A stretch of 64,000 nt of DNA, from assembly GCA_903888515.1 (NCBI GenBank), contig CAISTY010000097.1, positions 1 to 64,000 of the forward strand. The letters are read 5' to 3'. The translations under genes were made by a program, and so were the position numbers. Position 1 is the first letter of the stretch, and the number at the start of each line of letters is the position of its first letter. Below are positions 37,920 to 47,752 of this stretch, piece after piece. Under the pieces are notes generated by a model. That model ran no database searches. It saw only the letters and a program-made list of their open reading frames with translations, and was not told the DNA's origin. The stretch is from Akkermansiaceae bacterium. GTDB lineage: Bacteria > Verrucomicrobiota > Verrucomicrobiia > Verrucomicrobiales > Akkermansiaceae.

Positions 37920-39365
37920 TCATCCTTGGTAGGACACCCGTTCCGGTTGCAAACTCTCATCGGCAATAGTCCAAGACTCTTCTCTATCAGAATCTAAAGA
38001 GGCATCCTCCGGGAAAACCGGCCCCCCATCGACGGTGTTCTCGCGCTGGACCCAAACGCGGAGTGCGACAGCCAGAGCTGCCCACATCGGAACCACTCCT
38101 TCACGGGGATAGAATGTCTGGGCGCCCAATCCGGCAATCAGGAGCGCCAGCAAAAGAGCCAGCGCCACCCCACCGGTCACTTCGAAAACCATGTCCTCTC
38201 GATCACGGAATAAACCGTAGCTGCGTGTCAGCAGCAGCCAGAAAATCGGCAGGCCGCACAGAAATCCGAGAATGCCATTGTCGAGAAGATACTCCAGATA
38301 TGCATTGTGTGGATGGCCGAATTCTTCGCTGAGACTGTCGAGAAGCCAAGCTGCAAGACCGGTCCGTTGCATAGCATTTCGACCATGTCCGACCACCGGA
38401 GACTTTTCAATTTCCTGGATGACATAGGGCCAGATCCGGCTCCGGCCGGCCGTTATCTCGCTGTCATCAGTGTTGCTGACAAAGTTGCCTTCTGTCTTGC
38501 CGAAACCTTGGAACATCCGATCCCGGACCGCCGGAACGAAGATCACAACGACTGCCACAGCCAAGGGGATCAGAGGCAATAGTTTCCGCCATTTTACCAC
38601 ACACAGGGTCAGACCGATCAACCCCCAGGTGGCGTAGCCGGTGCGTCCGCCTGTCACCGCCTGTCCCAGCAGAATCACCCCCGAGGCACCGCAAAGCATC
38701 AACTTCACCGCCCAGCGCTTGAAATAGAATGAGAAGGCAATCACTGCCCAGCCCGCGCCAGCGAGCATCATCGACAAATCCACCCGATGGTAGCCCACGT
38801 CCTTAGCCAGTCGTCGTGCAGCGCGTGCGCTCAATTCGTCACCGGATGAAAGGTCGAAATGCAAGCCCATTGATTTGATCGAGAGCAGCGCAAGGATGAA
38901 ATAAACCGAAAGGATCGCGGCGAGCGCGATGAATACCCGATCACGGGTTCGACAGCCGTCGTATAACATCAGCGCGGGCAGCAAGAACTTCAGGGGATTG
39001 ATGAAATAATCGAGAAACAGATCAAGGCGTGTTCCCACATAGAAGGAAGATGGATCGATGAATGCCCTGAGAAAGGCCAGCACCAGCACCGTTACAAAGA
39101 GCCATAATGCGGTCTTCACCCCCCTAGGAATATCCCACTCGCTTCCCTCCTCCGCCAGCTGACTGAGCCATGCAAAACCGATGCTGAGAAACAGGAGGTT
39201 CCACAGATTCAGACCGGGGACTCCCGCAATCCTGCGCGGCATGTCGGGATGCTCGAGGAAGGCAAAGAGCACAATCCCGCCAAGCAGCGCGTTAAACCAA
39301 TTTCTCCACGCGTATCCTGCCAGAAACAGGACGACCAGCGTCATGACGGTGATGCGGATGGACAT
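37920..39365 (-). CDS. O-antigen ligase/polymerase (Wzy-type) membrane protein
   Basis: Multiple TM helices; 'TGGRTGYATWGLIGLTLCVVKWRKLLPLIPLAVAVVVIFVPAVRDRMFQGF', 'GHGRNAMQRTGLAAWLLDSLSEEFGHPHNAYLEYLLDNGILGFLCGLPIFWLL'. Confidence 0.88.
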   Translation of the reverse strand: MSIRITVMTLVVLFLAGYAWRNWFNALLGGIVLFAFLEHPDMPRRIAGVPGLNLWNLLFLSIGFAWLSQLAEEGSEWDIPRGVKTALWLFVTVLVLAFLRAFIDPSSFYVGTRLDLFLDYFINPLKFLLPALMLYDGCRTRDRVFIALAAILSVYFILALLSIKSMGLHFDLSSGDELSARAARRLAKDVGYHRVDLSMMLAGAGWAVIAFSFYFKRWAVKLMLCGASGVILLGQAVTGGRTGYATWGLIGLTLCVVKWRKLLPLIPLAVAVVVIFVPAVRDRMFQGFGKTEGNFVSNTDDSEITAGRSRIWPYVIQEIEKSPVVGHGRNAMQRTGLAAWLLDSLSEEFGHPHNAYLEYLLDNGILGFLCGLPIFWLLLTRSYGLFRDREDMVFEVTGGVALALLLALLIAGLGAQTFYPREGVVPMWAALAVALRVWVQRENTVDGGPVFPEDASLDSDREESWTIADESLQPERVSYQG

Positions 39366-39710
39366 GGGCGGAGAGAGGTGTTTCGGTTGCGGCTGCGCCG
39401 TTCGGTGTTTCGGTGGGGAGAAAGGGTCGGTCGCTTCGCACTGGTTCTTTCTCTATTCTCCTGCCGATCTACCGAAACACTGGCAGCGCAGCCGTACTGC
39501 AACACTGAGACGGAGGACAGAAGTCAGAAGTCGGAGGTCGGAAGTCAGGTATCAGGAGACAGGACGCGCCGGTCACACCGATGACCGTAAAGCCACAGCT
39601 GAACTGCGTCGTGGTTCATGCTATCATATCCGACACGCTGCCGCCTATGGTCGATTCCGCCAAAACGGGCGGAAAACCTGCGGCAATGGAAAAAAAGGAT
39701 AACGACCGAG

Positions 39711-39815
39711 GTCGCCCCGCCATGGTGGCTGCCCTTGCCCATCGAATTGGACGCAGAAAGGCGCGGTGGGAAAGCACGACATTTGTGAAAGACGGATCAC
39801 AGTTAGAACTACACC
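39711..39815. repeat. Family-3 intergenic repeat, copy 3b
   Basis: GTCGCCCCGCCATGGTGGCTGCCCTTGCCCATCGAATTGG...AAAGCACGACATTTGTGAAAGACGGATCACAGTTAGAACTACAC. Confidence 0.65.
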
Positions 39816-39823
39816 GGACCTCT

Positions 39824-40942
39824 TCATCGGGCGTTATGCAGCAATTCGTGGACGATGCGCCCGGCGGTGTGGCCGTCCCACAGCGGCGGGGTTGCGCCGA
39901 GGCGTTCCGGTGCGGCGAGCAGTTGGATGATATCGTCGCGTAGGGTGGCCACCGATGTGAGGCGGTTGCTGCCGACGGTGATGGTGATCGGACGTTCGGT
40001 GTTCGGCCGCAGGGTGAGGCAGGGGGTGCGGAAGTAGGTGCTCTCTTCCTGTAGGCCGCCGGAGTCGGTGAGCAGGAAGCGCGCGTGTCGTGTTAGATTC
40101 AGCGAGTCGAGGTACCCGAGCGGTTCGAGCGTGCGCACGCCCGGATGGGCGTCGAAGCTAAGGCCAAACTCGGCCATCCGCCCGCGGGTCCGCGGATGGA
40201 TTGGAAAGAGGATCGTCCACTGCCCGGACAAGCTGGTGAGTTCGCGAACGATCACTTCGAGATTTTCGCGGGTGTCCACATTCGACGGACGGTGCAGGGT
40301 CACGTAAACGAAGCGGCCTTGTTGCAGACCCAGACGCTCTAGGGTATTGGCACCTGCCGCCTGGTCGAGTTGATCGATCAACGAGTCGATCATCACATTG
40401 CCAACGCAGCGGATTTTTTTCTCGTCCACTCCTTCGCGGCGCAGGTTGTCGTTGCCGTCGGTCGAGGGAGTGAGCAGCAGGTCGGCAAGCGCATCGGTGA
40501 CGAGGCGGTTGAGTTCCTCGGGCATGCCGCGGTCAAAGCTGCGCAGGCCGGCCTCGATGTGAGCCACCGGGATGCCGAGTTTGGCCGCCACCAAGGTGCA
40601 GGCCATGGTGGAATTGACGTCGCCCACGACCACCACCCAGTCGGGGTTTTCCCGCAAACACACCGGCTCGAAGGCGAGCATGATGTTAGCGGTCTGCGCG
40701 GCATGGGAGCCCGAGCCGATTTCGAGGTTGTCATCCGGTGCCGGAATCCCCAGCTCCTGGAAAAACACTCCTGACATCTTCTCATCATAATGCTGGCCGG
40801 TGTGGACGAGGCGGAAATTGATTTTCCTGCCGCCGCCGTTGCCTGCGGAGTTATGTGCCCGGATCGCATGGATCACCGGAGCGATCTTCATGAAATTCGG
40901 ACGCGCACCGGCAACCAGCAGCAGTTTCAGGGGCTTGGTCAT
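39824..40942 (-). CDS. wecB: UDP-N-acetylglucosamine 2-epimerase (non-hydrolysing; WecB/WbpI-like)
   Basis: 'LLLVAGARPNFMKIAPVIHAIRAH', 'LVHTGQHYDEKMSGVFFQELGIP', 'PVAHIEAGLRSFDRGMPEELNRLVTDALADLLLTPS', 'LLTDSGGLQEESTYFRTPCLTLRPNTERP'. Confidence 0.95.
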   Translation of the reverse strand: MTKPLKLLLVAGARPNFMKIAPVIHAIRAHNSAGNGGGRKINFRLVHTGQHYDEKMSGVFFQELGIPAPDDNLEIGSGSHAAQTANIMLAFEPVCLRENPDWVVVVGDVNSTMACTLVAAKLGIPVAHIEAGLRSFDRGMPEELNRLVTDALADLLLTPSTDGNDNLRREGVDEKKIRCVGNVMIDSLIDQLDQAAGANTLERLGLQQGRFVYVTLHRPSNVDTRENLEVIVRELTSLSGQWTILFPIHPRTRGRMAEFGLSFDAHPGVRTLEPLGYLDSLNLTRHARFLLTDSGGLQEESTYFRTPCLTLRPNTERPITITVGSNRLTSVATLRDDIIQLLAAPERLGATPPLWDGHTAGRIVHELLHNAR

Positions 40943-41019
40943 GGGGGAGTCGGGAGTCTGGTCTCTGGTTTCTGGGGCGAAGCCTCGCTAGGTCATTAGC
41001 GCATCATCGGCATCGGCGG

Positions 41020-43140
41020 TTAGGAGATCGCCACTCCTTGGCGCAGGGAGGTGATGATCGTATCGAGGTGCCTGAGGATGTCGGTCAGTGCGGCGGATCG
41101 ATTGGTATCGGGCAACGCATGCACGGGCCGTGGCACGAGTCGGATCTTGTGATCCACGTCGGCGGGGGTTTCGATGAGCACCAGACGCCCCTGATCGCAA
41201 AGATGTCGGTCCACCGCTCCGCTTCGTCCGCGGAAAATGCTATATACCGGCACCCCCATGGCAGCCGCCTCGCGGTTCATCGTGCCGCCGCCACTGACCA
41301 CCAGATCCGAGTACCAGATCAGGTTCAGTCCGTCGATGACACCCGTGGGGACCACCACTTTCGGGCTCTCGAACCAGTGTGGGTATTGGGCACGCAATTC
41401 GCACTCCTGACGTTTGTTGCGGGGCAGCAACACCGCCTTGACACCGGGGGATGCAAGCACCCGCTCCATCAAGCGGACAAACAACGCCTCCGCCTCCCGA
41501 TTGTGATAGTGCGCCTCGGTGGCCGACGGCCTGACCGTCACCACCACGTCGGCCTCGCGCAAACCGAGTTGCTCGATGATTGTCTCATCGCGCCGGAAGT
41601 CCGGCACATAGACGTCCTCCTTGATTCCCGCATAAGTGAGGATTCGATTGTTAGGTTTGCCGTCATGGATGGCGGAGAGCACCACCTCGGGAGTCAGGTA
41701 CCAGCGGGACTCTAACAGCGATGGCTCGACGGTGTGCTCATAATCCATGATCTCGGCCACCGGAATGCCCATCAGTTTGGCCGCCAGGTTCTGACTCCGC
41801 GAACCGAGGTTGAGCGCCAGTCCGGGTTTCTCGCGCCGGGCGAAACCCAGCAGTTGCCAGCCGCGCATCAGCAGTCCCCATGCCTTGGCAGTCAAACGCT
41901 TGCCATAGTGCCGGCCTATTTGCTGATAGTCCAGCGCGTGAAAGCCCGCCAGTTCGCATGTCTGATAGCCGTCCCTTGCCGTTAGAACCACTTGATGTCC
42001 TTGGTGCCGCAGTTCCCGGATGATAGGTCGGAAGAACGGGATGTGCGGCGTGTTTTCCAGATCGATCCAGATCTTGATTCCGGAAAAACGGGGTGTGGGG
42101 GTCATGCCCGATGGTTCTGTAGCGGCTTCCGGCAACGCCAAGCGGTGCTCGAGGACAAAGCGCGAGATCTCGCGGGGCAATGCCTGCCAGGCTTGCCCTT
42201 GGTATTGATCGCTGATCCAGCGGAGGAACCCTTCATAGTGGGCCAACGGATAAGTCATGCGCTGGCCGGATCCCGTCATGTCGATATAGTCCGGATGCAC
42301 ATTCACCAATACCATGCCGCCGTGGCGGATGATCCACTCGGATTTCCGCTGCCAAATGCCCGCGTCCGCTTCGCGCAACAGCAGAAACAGCGTCGAGTCC
42401 TGCGGGAGGGTATAGGGCAGCTCTACATAACCCTTGCGGCGGCCCGGCTTCGCAGCCTCTTCCGGGACGGTGATCCAATACGGGAAAATCGTGTGCGCTC
42501 CGGTCGGTTGCGGTTCAAACGGATCGGTGTCAAAGGTCGAGCATTCGTAATCGATGTCCAGATCGTGCAGCCATCCAAGCTCGCGAAGCATGAAACCGGA
42601 ACGAAATCCGGTGGCATTCCACTCGCGCAGGTAATGATTGATACGCCGCGCCTTGACGGCAAAACCGGCCCGCGATTGATAGAGCTTGCCGTCGTGATGA
42701 AGATCGTGAACCCCCACCTCGAAACCTTTTGCAACGAGCCACTCGCGCAGCGAATCGGGCACCCGGTATTCACCTTCCGGAATGAAGTTGAAGGATGAGC
42801 GGAAACCGTATTTCAGTTCTATCTCCGCCAATGTCCGAACCTTGTCCACCCCGTCCTGGCTTTCCACGTCGTGGGTCAGGATCAGCGCGAAACGTTTGCC
42901 CTCCGGCCATCCCGGCCAGCCGTCAGGAGTTGCTCCGGCGGCTTCATTGATCGGCCACACGGCGGCATGGCGCTTGCGGATGCCTGCCGCACGCTGCCGC
43001 CGCACGGCCCATCTAACAGACTGCGGCAGGAACGGCTTGACGTTGTAGTAAAACCGCGTCAGCAATGATCGGTAGCTATCGGCCATGGTCTGATGCGCAG
43101 GTCCGCAGATTGATTCTGGCGGCAGGATCCGTGGGGTCAC
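41020..43140 (-). CDS. Two-domain protein: NodB-like polysaccharide-deacetylase-type N-terminus fused to DUF354-like glycosyltransferase-B-type C-terminus
   Basis: N-terminal 'RFALILTHDVESQDGVDKVRTLAEIELKYGFRSSFNFIPEGEYRVPDSLREWLVAKGFEVGVHDLHHDGKLY'; C-terminal 'KIWIDLENTPHIPFFRPIIRELRHQGHQVVLTARDGYQTCELAGFHALDYQQIGRHYG...DLVVSGGGTMNREAAAMGVPVYSIFRG'; GTG start, GTGA overlap with the upstream gene. Confidence 0.82.
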   Translation of the reverse strand: MTPRILPPESICGPAHQTMADSYRSLLTRFYYNVKPFLPQSVRWAVRRQRAAGIRKRHAAVWPINEAAGATPDGWPGWPEGKRFALILTHDVESQDGVDKVRTLAEIELKYGFRSSFNFIPEGEYRVPDSLREWLVAKGFEVGVHDLHHDGKLYQSRAGFAVKARRINHYLREWNATGFRSGFMLRELGWLHDLDIDYECSTFDTDPFEPQPTGAHTIFPYWITVPEEAAKPGRRKGYVELPYTLPQDSTLFLLLREADAGIWQRKSEWIIRHGGMVLVNVHPDYIDMTGSGQRMTYPLAHYEGFLRWISDQYQGQAWQALPREISRFVLEHRLALPEAATEPSGMTPTPRFSGIKIWIDLENTPHIPFFRPIIRELRHQGHQVVLTARDGYQTCELAGFHALDYQQIGRHYGKRLTAKAWGLLMRGWQLLGFARREKPGLALNLGSRSQNLAAKLMGIPVAEIMDYEHTVEPSLLESRWYLTPEVVLSAIHDGKPNNRILTYAGIKEDVYVPDFRRDETIIEQLGLREADVVVTVRPSATEAHYHNREAEALFVRLMERVLASPGVKAVLLPRNKRQECELRAQYPHWFESPKVVVPTGVIDGLNLIWYSDLVVSGGGTMNREAAAMGVPVYSIFRGRSGAVDRHLCDQGRLVLIETPADVDHKIRLVPRPVHALPDTNRSAALTDILRHLDTIITSLRQGVAIS

Positions 43141-45413
43141 AGTTCGCCCGCCACCCAGCGTGGGGCGACGGATTTCGCTTTGTTGAAAACACAGGACACG
43201 TCGGCACGCCCCTTTTCAAGTTCCCCATAACTCCAACTGAGGCTCTCGCTATTGGTGTTCTCGGCATCAAGCACCAGCAGCACCTTGTCCATGAAGCCCG
43301 CGATCGCCATCGTCGGACTGGTCGGTGCCACGGGCGGCATGTCGAACACAATATAGTCGAAATCACAAACCCCGAGTTGAGGCATGAGTTCATGCATCGC
43401 GATTGACGCGAGCGTCTGCGCGCCCTTGCCGGCCCGGCGGGTTGGCGCGCTGGCAAAGTAGAGGCTGCGCGGGCTCTGTCGGAACGCTGCGTCCCGTGAG
43501 ATATCCAAGACCGCATGCAGTGATTCCACCGGAGCCCCCGGCAACTTGGCACTCCATGATCCGTTGAGATCCACCAGCAACACCTTATACGTGCCGTTCT
43601 CGGCGAAAGCCTTGGCCATGGCAATCGCCAGGGTCGAGGTTCCGGCACCTAACGAGAGACCGGTCAGGCCGATCAATTTCGGTTTGTGGGTGATATTGTT
43701 GATCTCGAAACCGAACATGATGCGGTCCCGCATTGCCCCGGCATAAGGCGTGATAAAGTGCTCGGGTTCAAACTTCGCGGGCTTTTTCCTGCCGTTCGTT
43801 AATTCCGGTGGCACTATCAACTCGTCGTTATCCCCCAACAATTTGTTTCCGGAGTCATGAGCGATCAGTTTCGCCACCCCGTCCTTGGAGCGGATGCGGG
43901 GGATCGACATCATCAGCGGCAACTGCAGGCGCGTCTGGATCTCGATCGGTCGCGACACCCGGCGGTCAATGACCCACTCAATCAGGAAGGCGAGTACCAG
44001 ACCGCTCAGCAGTCCGGATGCGGCGAGTCCCAGTGCCAGCTTGAAGATCGTATCGGGGAGTGACTTGGCCGGGGCCGATGGGCGCTGCACCACGCCGATG
44101 TTCGGCATCGAAGCCGGGTTGAGCGTTTCGTCCACCCGGGCCTTTTCCAGTCTGGTTTCGAAGTAGCGGTATTTCTCATCCTCCAACTGCCGCCGGCGTT
44201 CCAGATTGGCGAATCCAAGACTGCTGGCGGACATCTTCTCCACCTCGGTATCCAGCTTGGCGACTTGTTCGGTGAGCATCTTGCACTTCGCCTCGAGAGC
44301 CTGCAATTGAGCCCGTTCGACATGCAGATCGGAGCCCTGACCCTGCGGTGACTGATCACGGTCTTGGTCCTTTCCTTGGCTGACGAGTGGGGGATACTGC
44401 TCGATGAGTTCGAGCCCTTGCTGTTGGATAGCGGAAATTTGCCGATCCAAGGCTACGAGCATCGGGTCAGTTGGCTTGCGGGACATCATCAAAGTGTTCC
44501 GCCGCTCCTTGAACAAGGTCAGTTGTTGGGCCAAATCGCGGTATTTCTCCTGCGCCTTGAGCCTCGCCATGCGGTCCGGCGTGTCTTCTTCCGGCGGCTC
44601 CGGCTCGCCCTTCTTCTTGGCATCGGGTTCCAACACGCCCACGGACGCAGCGAGGGATGCCACCCTGACCTGCTGCTCGGCCAGTTCGACCTGTGCGGCC
44701 ATCAGGTTGGAACGCAGCGAATTCCGGCGTGCCTCCAAGGCAACCTTGGCATCGGCGAGGGACAGAAAGCCGGACTCGGAACTCAGTTTGCTGAGTTCCG
44801 CCTCGGTCTGGCTCAGTCGGCTGCGGGCCTGATCGGTCTGCCTCGCCACGCTCTCAAAGGCCCCGGTGGAGCGGTGAATCTCCAGATGTCTCTCAAAATA
44901 ACTTTCAATCAACTGATTGAGCACGGCGACCGCCACTGCGGGGTCCGAATGGTGGTAGGCGAGCTGGATGACACTGCTGCCGCGCGTCGTTTGGACTTTG
45001 AGATCTTTGGCGATCTGCACCGCAGCTTCGGTATTGGACGGCGGGGTTTCCGTCGTGGTGGTGATAATCTTCTGCGGGCCGATCTTGGTAGCCACTTCGA
45101 GGGTCAAATCGGTGCTTCTGATGATTTCGATCTCGGCGTCCATAACCTCCATGCCACGGTTGCCGCCGACATCCATTTTGGACTCGTAGGGGTCCACGGC
45201 ACTTCGTTCGAGGACATAGCGGACCAGCAGCTTCGCCTGCGTCTCGTATTGCGGTGAGCGCAGATCCCTGTATACCAAGCCGCCCGCGCTGCCGAATCCA
45301 AGCAGCGACAGGAAAATGATCTTCCATTTGTGTTTGAACAGCACAAAGAGAATATCATAGACATTCCGGCCGCTGCGCCTCCGGTTCGTGGTTTTTGAGG
45401 TGGTCGGTTTCAT
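43137..45413 (-). CDS. Wzz/GumC-type polysaccharide co-polymerase with C-terminal BY-kinase-like domain lacking a canonical Walker A
   Basis: N-terminal 'YDILFVLFKHKWKIIFLSLLGFGSAGGLVYRDLRSPQYETQAKLLVRYV'; coiled coil; C-terminal 'IGLTGLSLGAGTSTLAIAMAKAFAENGTYKVLLVDLNGSW' and 'FDYIVFDMPPVAPTSPTMAIAGFMDKVLLVLDAENT'. Confidence 0.88.
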   Translation of the reverse strand: MKPTTSKTTNRRRSGRNVYDILFVLFKHKWKIIFLSLLGFGSAGGLVYRDLRSPQYETQAKLLVRYVLERSAVDPYESKMDVGGNRGMEVMDAEIEIIRSTDLTLEVATKIGPQKIITTTTETPPSNTEAAVQIAKDLKVQTTRGSSVIQLAYHHSDPAVAVAVLNQLIESYFERHLEIHRSTGAFESVARQTDQARSRLSQTEAELSKLSSESGFLSLADAKVALEARRNSLRSNLMAAQVELAEQQVRVASLAASVGVLEPDAKKKGEPEPPEEDTPDRMARLKAQEKYRDLAQQLTLFKERRNTLMMSRKPTDPMLVALDRQISAIQQQGLELIEQYPPLVSQGKDQDRDQSPQGQGSDLHVERAQLQALEAKCKMLTEQVAKLDTEVEKMSASSLGFANLERRRQLEDEKYRYFETRLEKARVDETLNPASMPNIGVVQRPSAPAKSLPDTIFKLALGLAASGLLSGLVLAFLIEWVIDRRVSRPIEIQTRLQLPLMMSIPRIRSKDGVAKLIAHDSGNKLLGDNDELIVPPELTNGRKKPAKFEPEHFITPYAGAMRDRIMFGFEINNITHKPKLIGLTGLSLGAGTSTLAIAMAKAFAENGTYKVLLVDLNGSWSAKLPGAPVESLHAVLDISRDAAFRQSPRSLYFASAPTRRAGKGAQTLASIAMHELMPQLGVCDFDYIVFDMPPVAPTSPTMAIAGFMDKVLLVLDAENTNSESLSWSYGELEKGRADVSCVFNKAKSVAPRWVAGEL

Positions 45414-45436
45414 GCAGTGATGAGGGTTTGATCAGT

Positions 45437-46522
45437 TCAGTCGAGGTGAGGGTAAATCAGACAGCCCGCGATCCGGTTGAGGGAGATCGGCAGGTGACCG
45501 AAGACCAATGGCAGACTTTCCGTAGGCGGATTCCCGTCGGCGATCCATGCCAGCCTGCCAGTGTGATAACGGAAATAGCTCAAGGACCCATCGACACATG
45601 CCCAGGAATTCTTGAAGCGGATCAATCCGGCGTCGGCCTCGGAGGTGCGGCCGAAATGAAGTGACCGGCAACCGGTCTCGACGAGGTGTTGAATCGCCTT
45701 CCACATCACCAAATGATTCGGTCTGAGATCCCAGTGGGCCTTGTCGGAGGCCCCGAACTTGTAAACGGCGCGGTCTCCGGAGTGGAAAAACACCGCACCG
45801 GCAACGGCAGTCCCACCGAGGTGTGCCAAAAGTATTTCGCCCAATCCAGGTTCGATCAGGTGACGGCTGATCGCTTGGAAAAAGCCGAATGACTGCGGCG
45901 GCAACCCGTGGCGACGGCGGGTGCGGCCATGCAGTTGATAGAATTTCATCATGTCGTGTGGATCGCGGCCGACCGTCACGGTGAGTCCGCTGCGCTGAGC
46001 CTTGTGAATGGATCTGCGGGTACTCGCCGGGAGACGTTGCTCGAGTTGGGCGATGCCGGCGCTGAGATCGAGTTCATGGGCATGATAGGTTCTGAAGGAG
46101 CCGGTTCCGGGTGTCGGTGATGGGCCGCCGCGGAGTTCAAGGTGCTGCCATTTCCGTTCCGCTGCCAAGCCCAGCAATACCTGATAGACCGCCGCTTCCT
46201 GCCGGGGTTCGGTCCAGAGTGGGCCGGCAAAATCCGCAAACGGCAGCGAGACCCCACGCCGACCGGTGACAGAACTCTGGACCTCCATCAGTGGCACCAG
46301 CGCCGCCTCAAGTCCGGAAACCATGATGCGCAGATAAAACGGACGATGGCCATAGACCTCGGCGAGGACCCTCGCCCACGCCGACCGGTGAAACACCGAG
46401 TGATCGTTCCTTGACGTGACATGCGAATCCCAGACATCGTCCGCAAGAGGGTCCATCCGCTCGGATTGGATGTCCGAAACGGCATGGGGTACTGGCGAAA
46501 GAGACTGTAGATAAGTAACCAT
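45437..46522 (-). CDS. FemAB/GNAT-type (exosortase/PEP-CTERM-associated FemAB-like) protein
   Basis: 'WDSHVTSRNDHSVFHRSAWARVLAEVYGHRPFYLRIM', 'RLPASTRRSIHKAQRSGLTVTVG', 'YKFGASDKAHWDLRPNHLVMWKAIQHLVETGCRSLHFGRTSEADAGLIRFKNSWA'. Confidence 0.85.
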   Translation of the reverse strand: MVTYLQSLSPVPHAVSDIQSERMDPLADDVWDSHVTSRNDHSVFHRSAWARVLAEVYGHRPFYLRIMVSGLEAALVPLMEVQSSVTGRRGVSLPFADFAGPLWTEPRQEAAVYQVLLGLAAERKWQHLELRGGPSPTPGTGSFRTYHAHELDLSAGIAQLEQRLPASTRRSIHKAQRSGLTVTVGRDPHDMMKFYQLHGRTRRRHGLPPQSFGFFQAISRHLIEPGLGEILLAHLGGTAVAGAVFFHSGDRAVYKFGASDKAHWDLRPNHLVMWKAIQHLVETGCRSLHFGRTSEADAGLIRFKNSWACVDGSLSYFRYHTGRLAWIADGNPPTESLPLVFGHLPISLNRIAGCLIYPHLD

Positions 46523-47640
46523 TACGGGTGAACTGGAGGGCTCAATGCCTCTGCCACGGCCTCAACCACCGCGTCGATCTGGCGGGAAGTCAATTCCGGA
46601 TACATCGGCAGCGAAACGAATTCCGCCGCGCAACGCTCCGCGACCGGGAATGACCCGCATCGATGGCCGAGGCTGACATAGGCTTTCTGCAAATGAACTG
46701 GTATGGGGTAGTGGATGTTACAACCGATGCCCCGGGATTCAAGGTGTTGCATGAACGTGTTGCGGTCGGAAACCCGAATCGCATAAATGTGATAGGCATG
46801 ACTCCGCTGCGGATCGGCAAACGGGAGAACCAGGTGGGGAATCCCGGCCAGCGCCCGGGCATAATGCGCGGCGTGTTTCCAGCGCTGTTCGTTGGAGTGC
46901 TCAAGGTGCCGCAGTTTGACTTTCAACACCGCCGCTTGAATGCCATCCATCCGGCAATTCCAGCCGAGTGCGGCATGGTCATACTTTCGCACCTGGCCGT
47001 GATCACGCAACACCCGGATCCGCTCGGCAATTTCCGCATCCTGAGTGACCACTGCCCCCGCTTCACCGAAGGCACCCAGATTCTTGCCGGGATAAAAACT
47101 GAAACATCCGGCGGTGCCGAGACTCCCTGCCCGCTGATCGTGATATCTGGCACCGTGCGCTTGCGCGGCATCCTCGACCACCGCGATCCCCCGCGCCCGG
47201 GCAAATTCGAGAATCGGCTCCATATCGGCCATCTGACCGAACAAATGCACCGGAATAATCGCCTTGGTACGCGGCGTCACGGCTCTTTCCAAACCCGCCG
47301 GGTCCATTGTGTAGGTCAAATCCTCGATATCTACAAAAACCGGCCGGGCCCCGGTCCGGCTGATGGCCTCCGCCGTGGCAATGAATGTCATCGGCACCGT
47401 GATCACCTCATCACCGGGACCTATTCCCAGAGCCAGCAGTGCCAGCCACAACGCGTCAGTACCGCTGCCAACACCCACGGCGTGCCGGGTCTCACAATAG
47501 CCGGCAAAGTCCGCCTCGAAGCCACTGACGAACGGCCCGCCGGCAAAAGCGGCGGCATCGACCACCTGATTGATGGCGTCCGCCAACTCGCCCCGCCGAG
47601 ACGCGTGGTGGGCTTGCAAGTCAAGAAACGGTACTTTCAT
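46522..47640 (-). CDS. DegT/DnrJ/EryC1/StrS family sugar aminotransferase (WbpE-like)
   Basis: 'MKVPFLDLQAHHASRRGELADAINQVVDAAAFAGGPFVSGFEADFAGYCETRHAVGVGSGTDALWLALLALGIGPGDEVITVPMTFIATAEAISRTGARPVFVDI', 'VVEDAAQAHGARY', 'FSFYPGKNLGAFGEAGAVVT'. Confidence 0.93.
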   Translation of the reverse strand: MKVPFLDLQAHHASRRGELADAINQVVDAAAFAGGPFVSGFEADFAGYCETRHAVGVGSGTDALWLALLALGIGPGDEVITVPMTFIATAEAISRTGARPVFVDIEDLTYTMDPAGLERAVTPRTKAIIPVHLFGQMADMEPILEFARARGIAVVEDAAQAHGARYHDQRAGSLGTAGCFSFYPGKNLGAFGEAGAVVTQDAEIAERIRVLRDHGQVRKYDHAALGWNCRMDGIQAAVLKVKLRHLEHSNEQRWKHAAHYARALAGIPHLVLPFADPQRSHAYHIYAIRVSDRNTFMQHLESRGIGCNIHYPIPVHLQKAYVSLGHRCGSFPVAERCAAEFVSLPMYPELTSRQIDAVVEAVAEALSPPVHP

Positions 47641-47752
47641 CACCTTGCTCCTAAAATGGGCGGACAGACGGGGTTTTCCACTGCGCATCCGGACTCCCGT
47701 CACCAGTCGCAATCCTTCCAAGCAGCTCCCCTCGGCAATTCCGCAAACGAGA

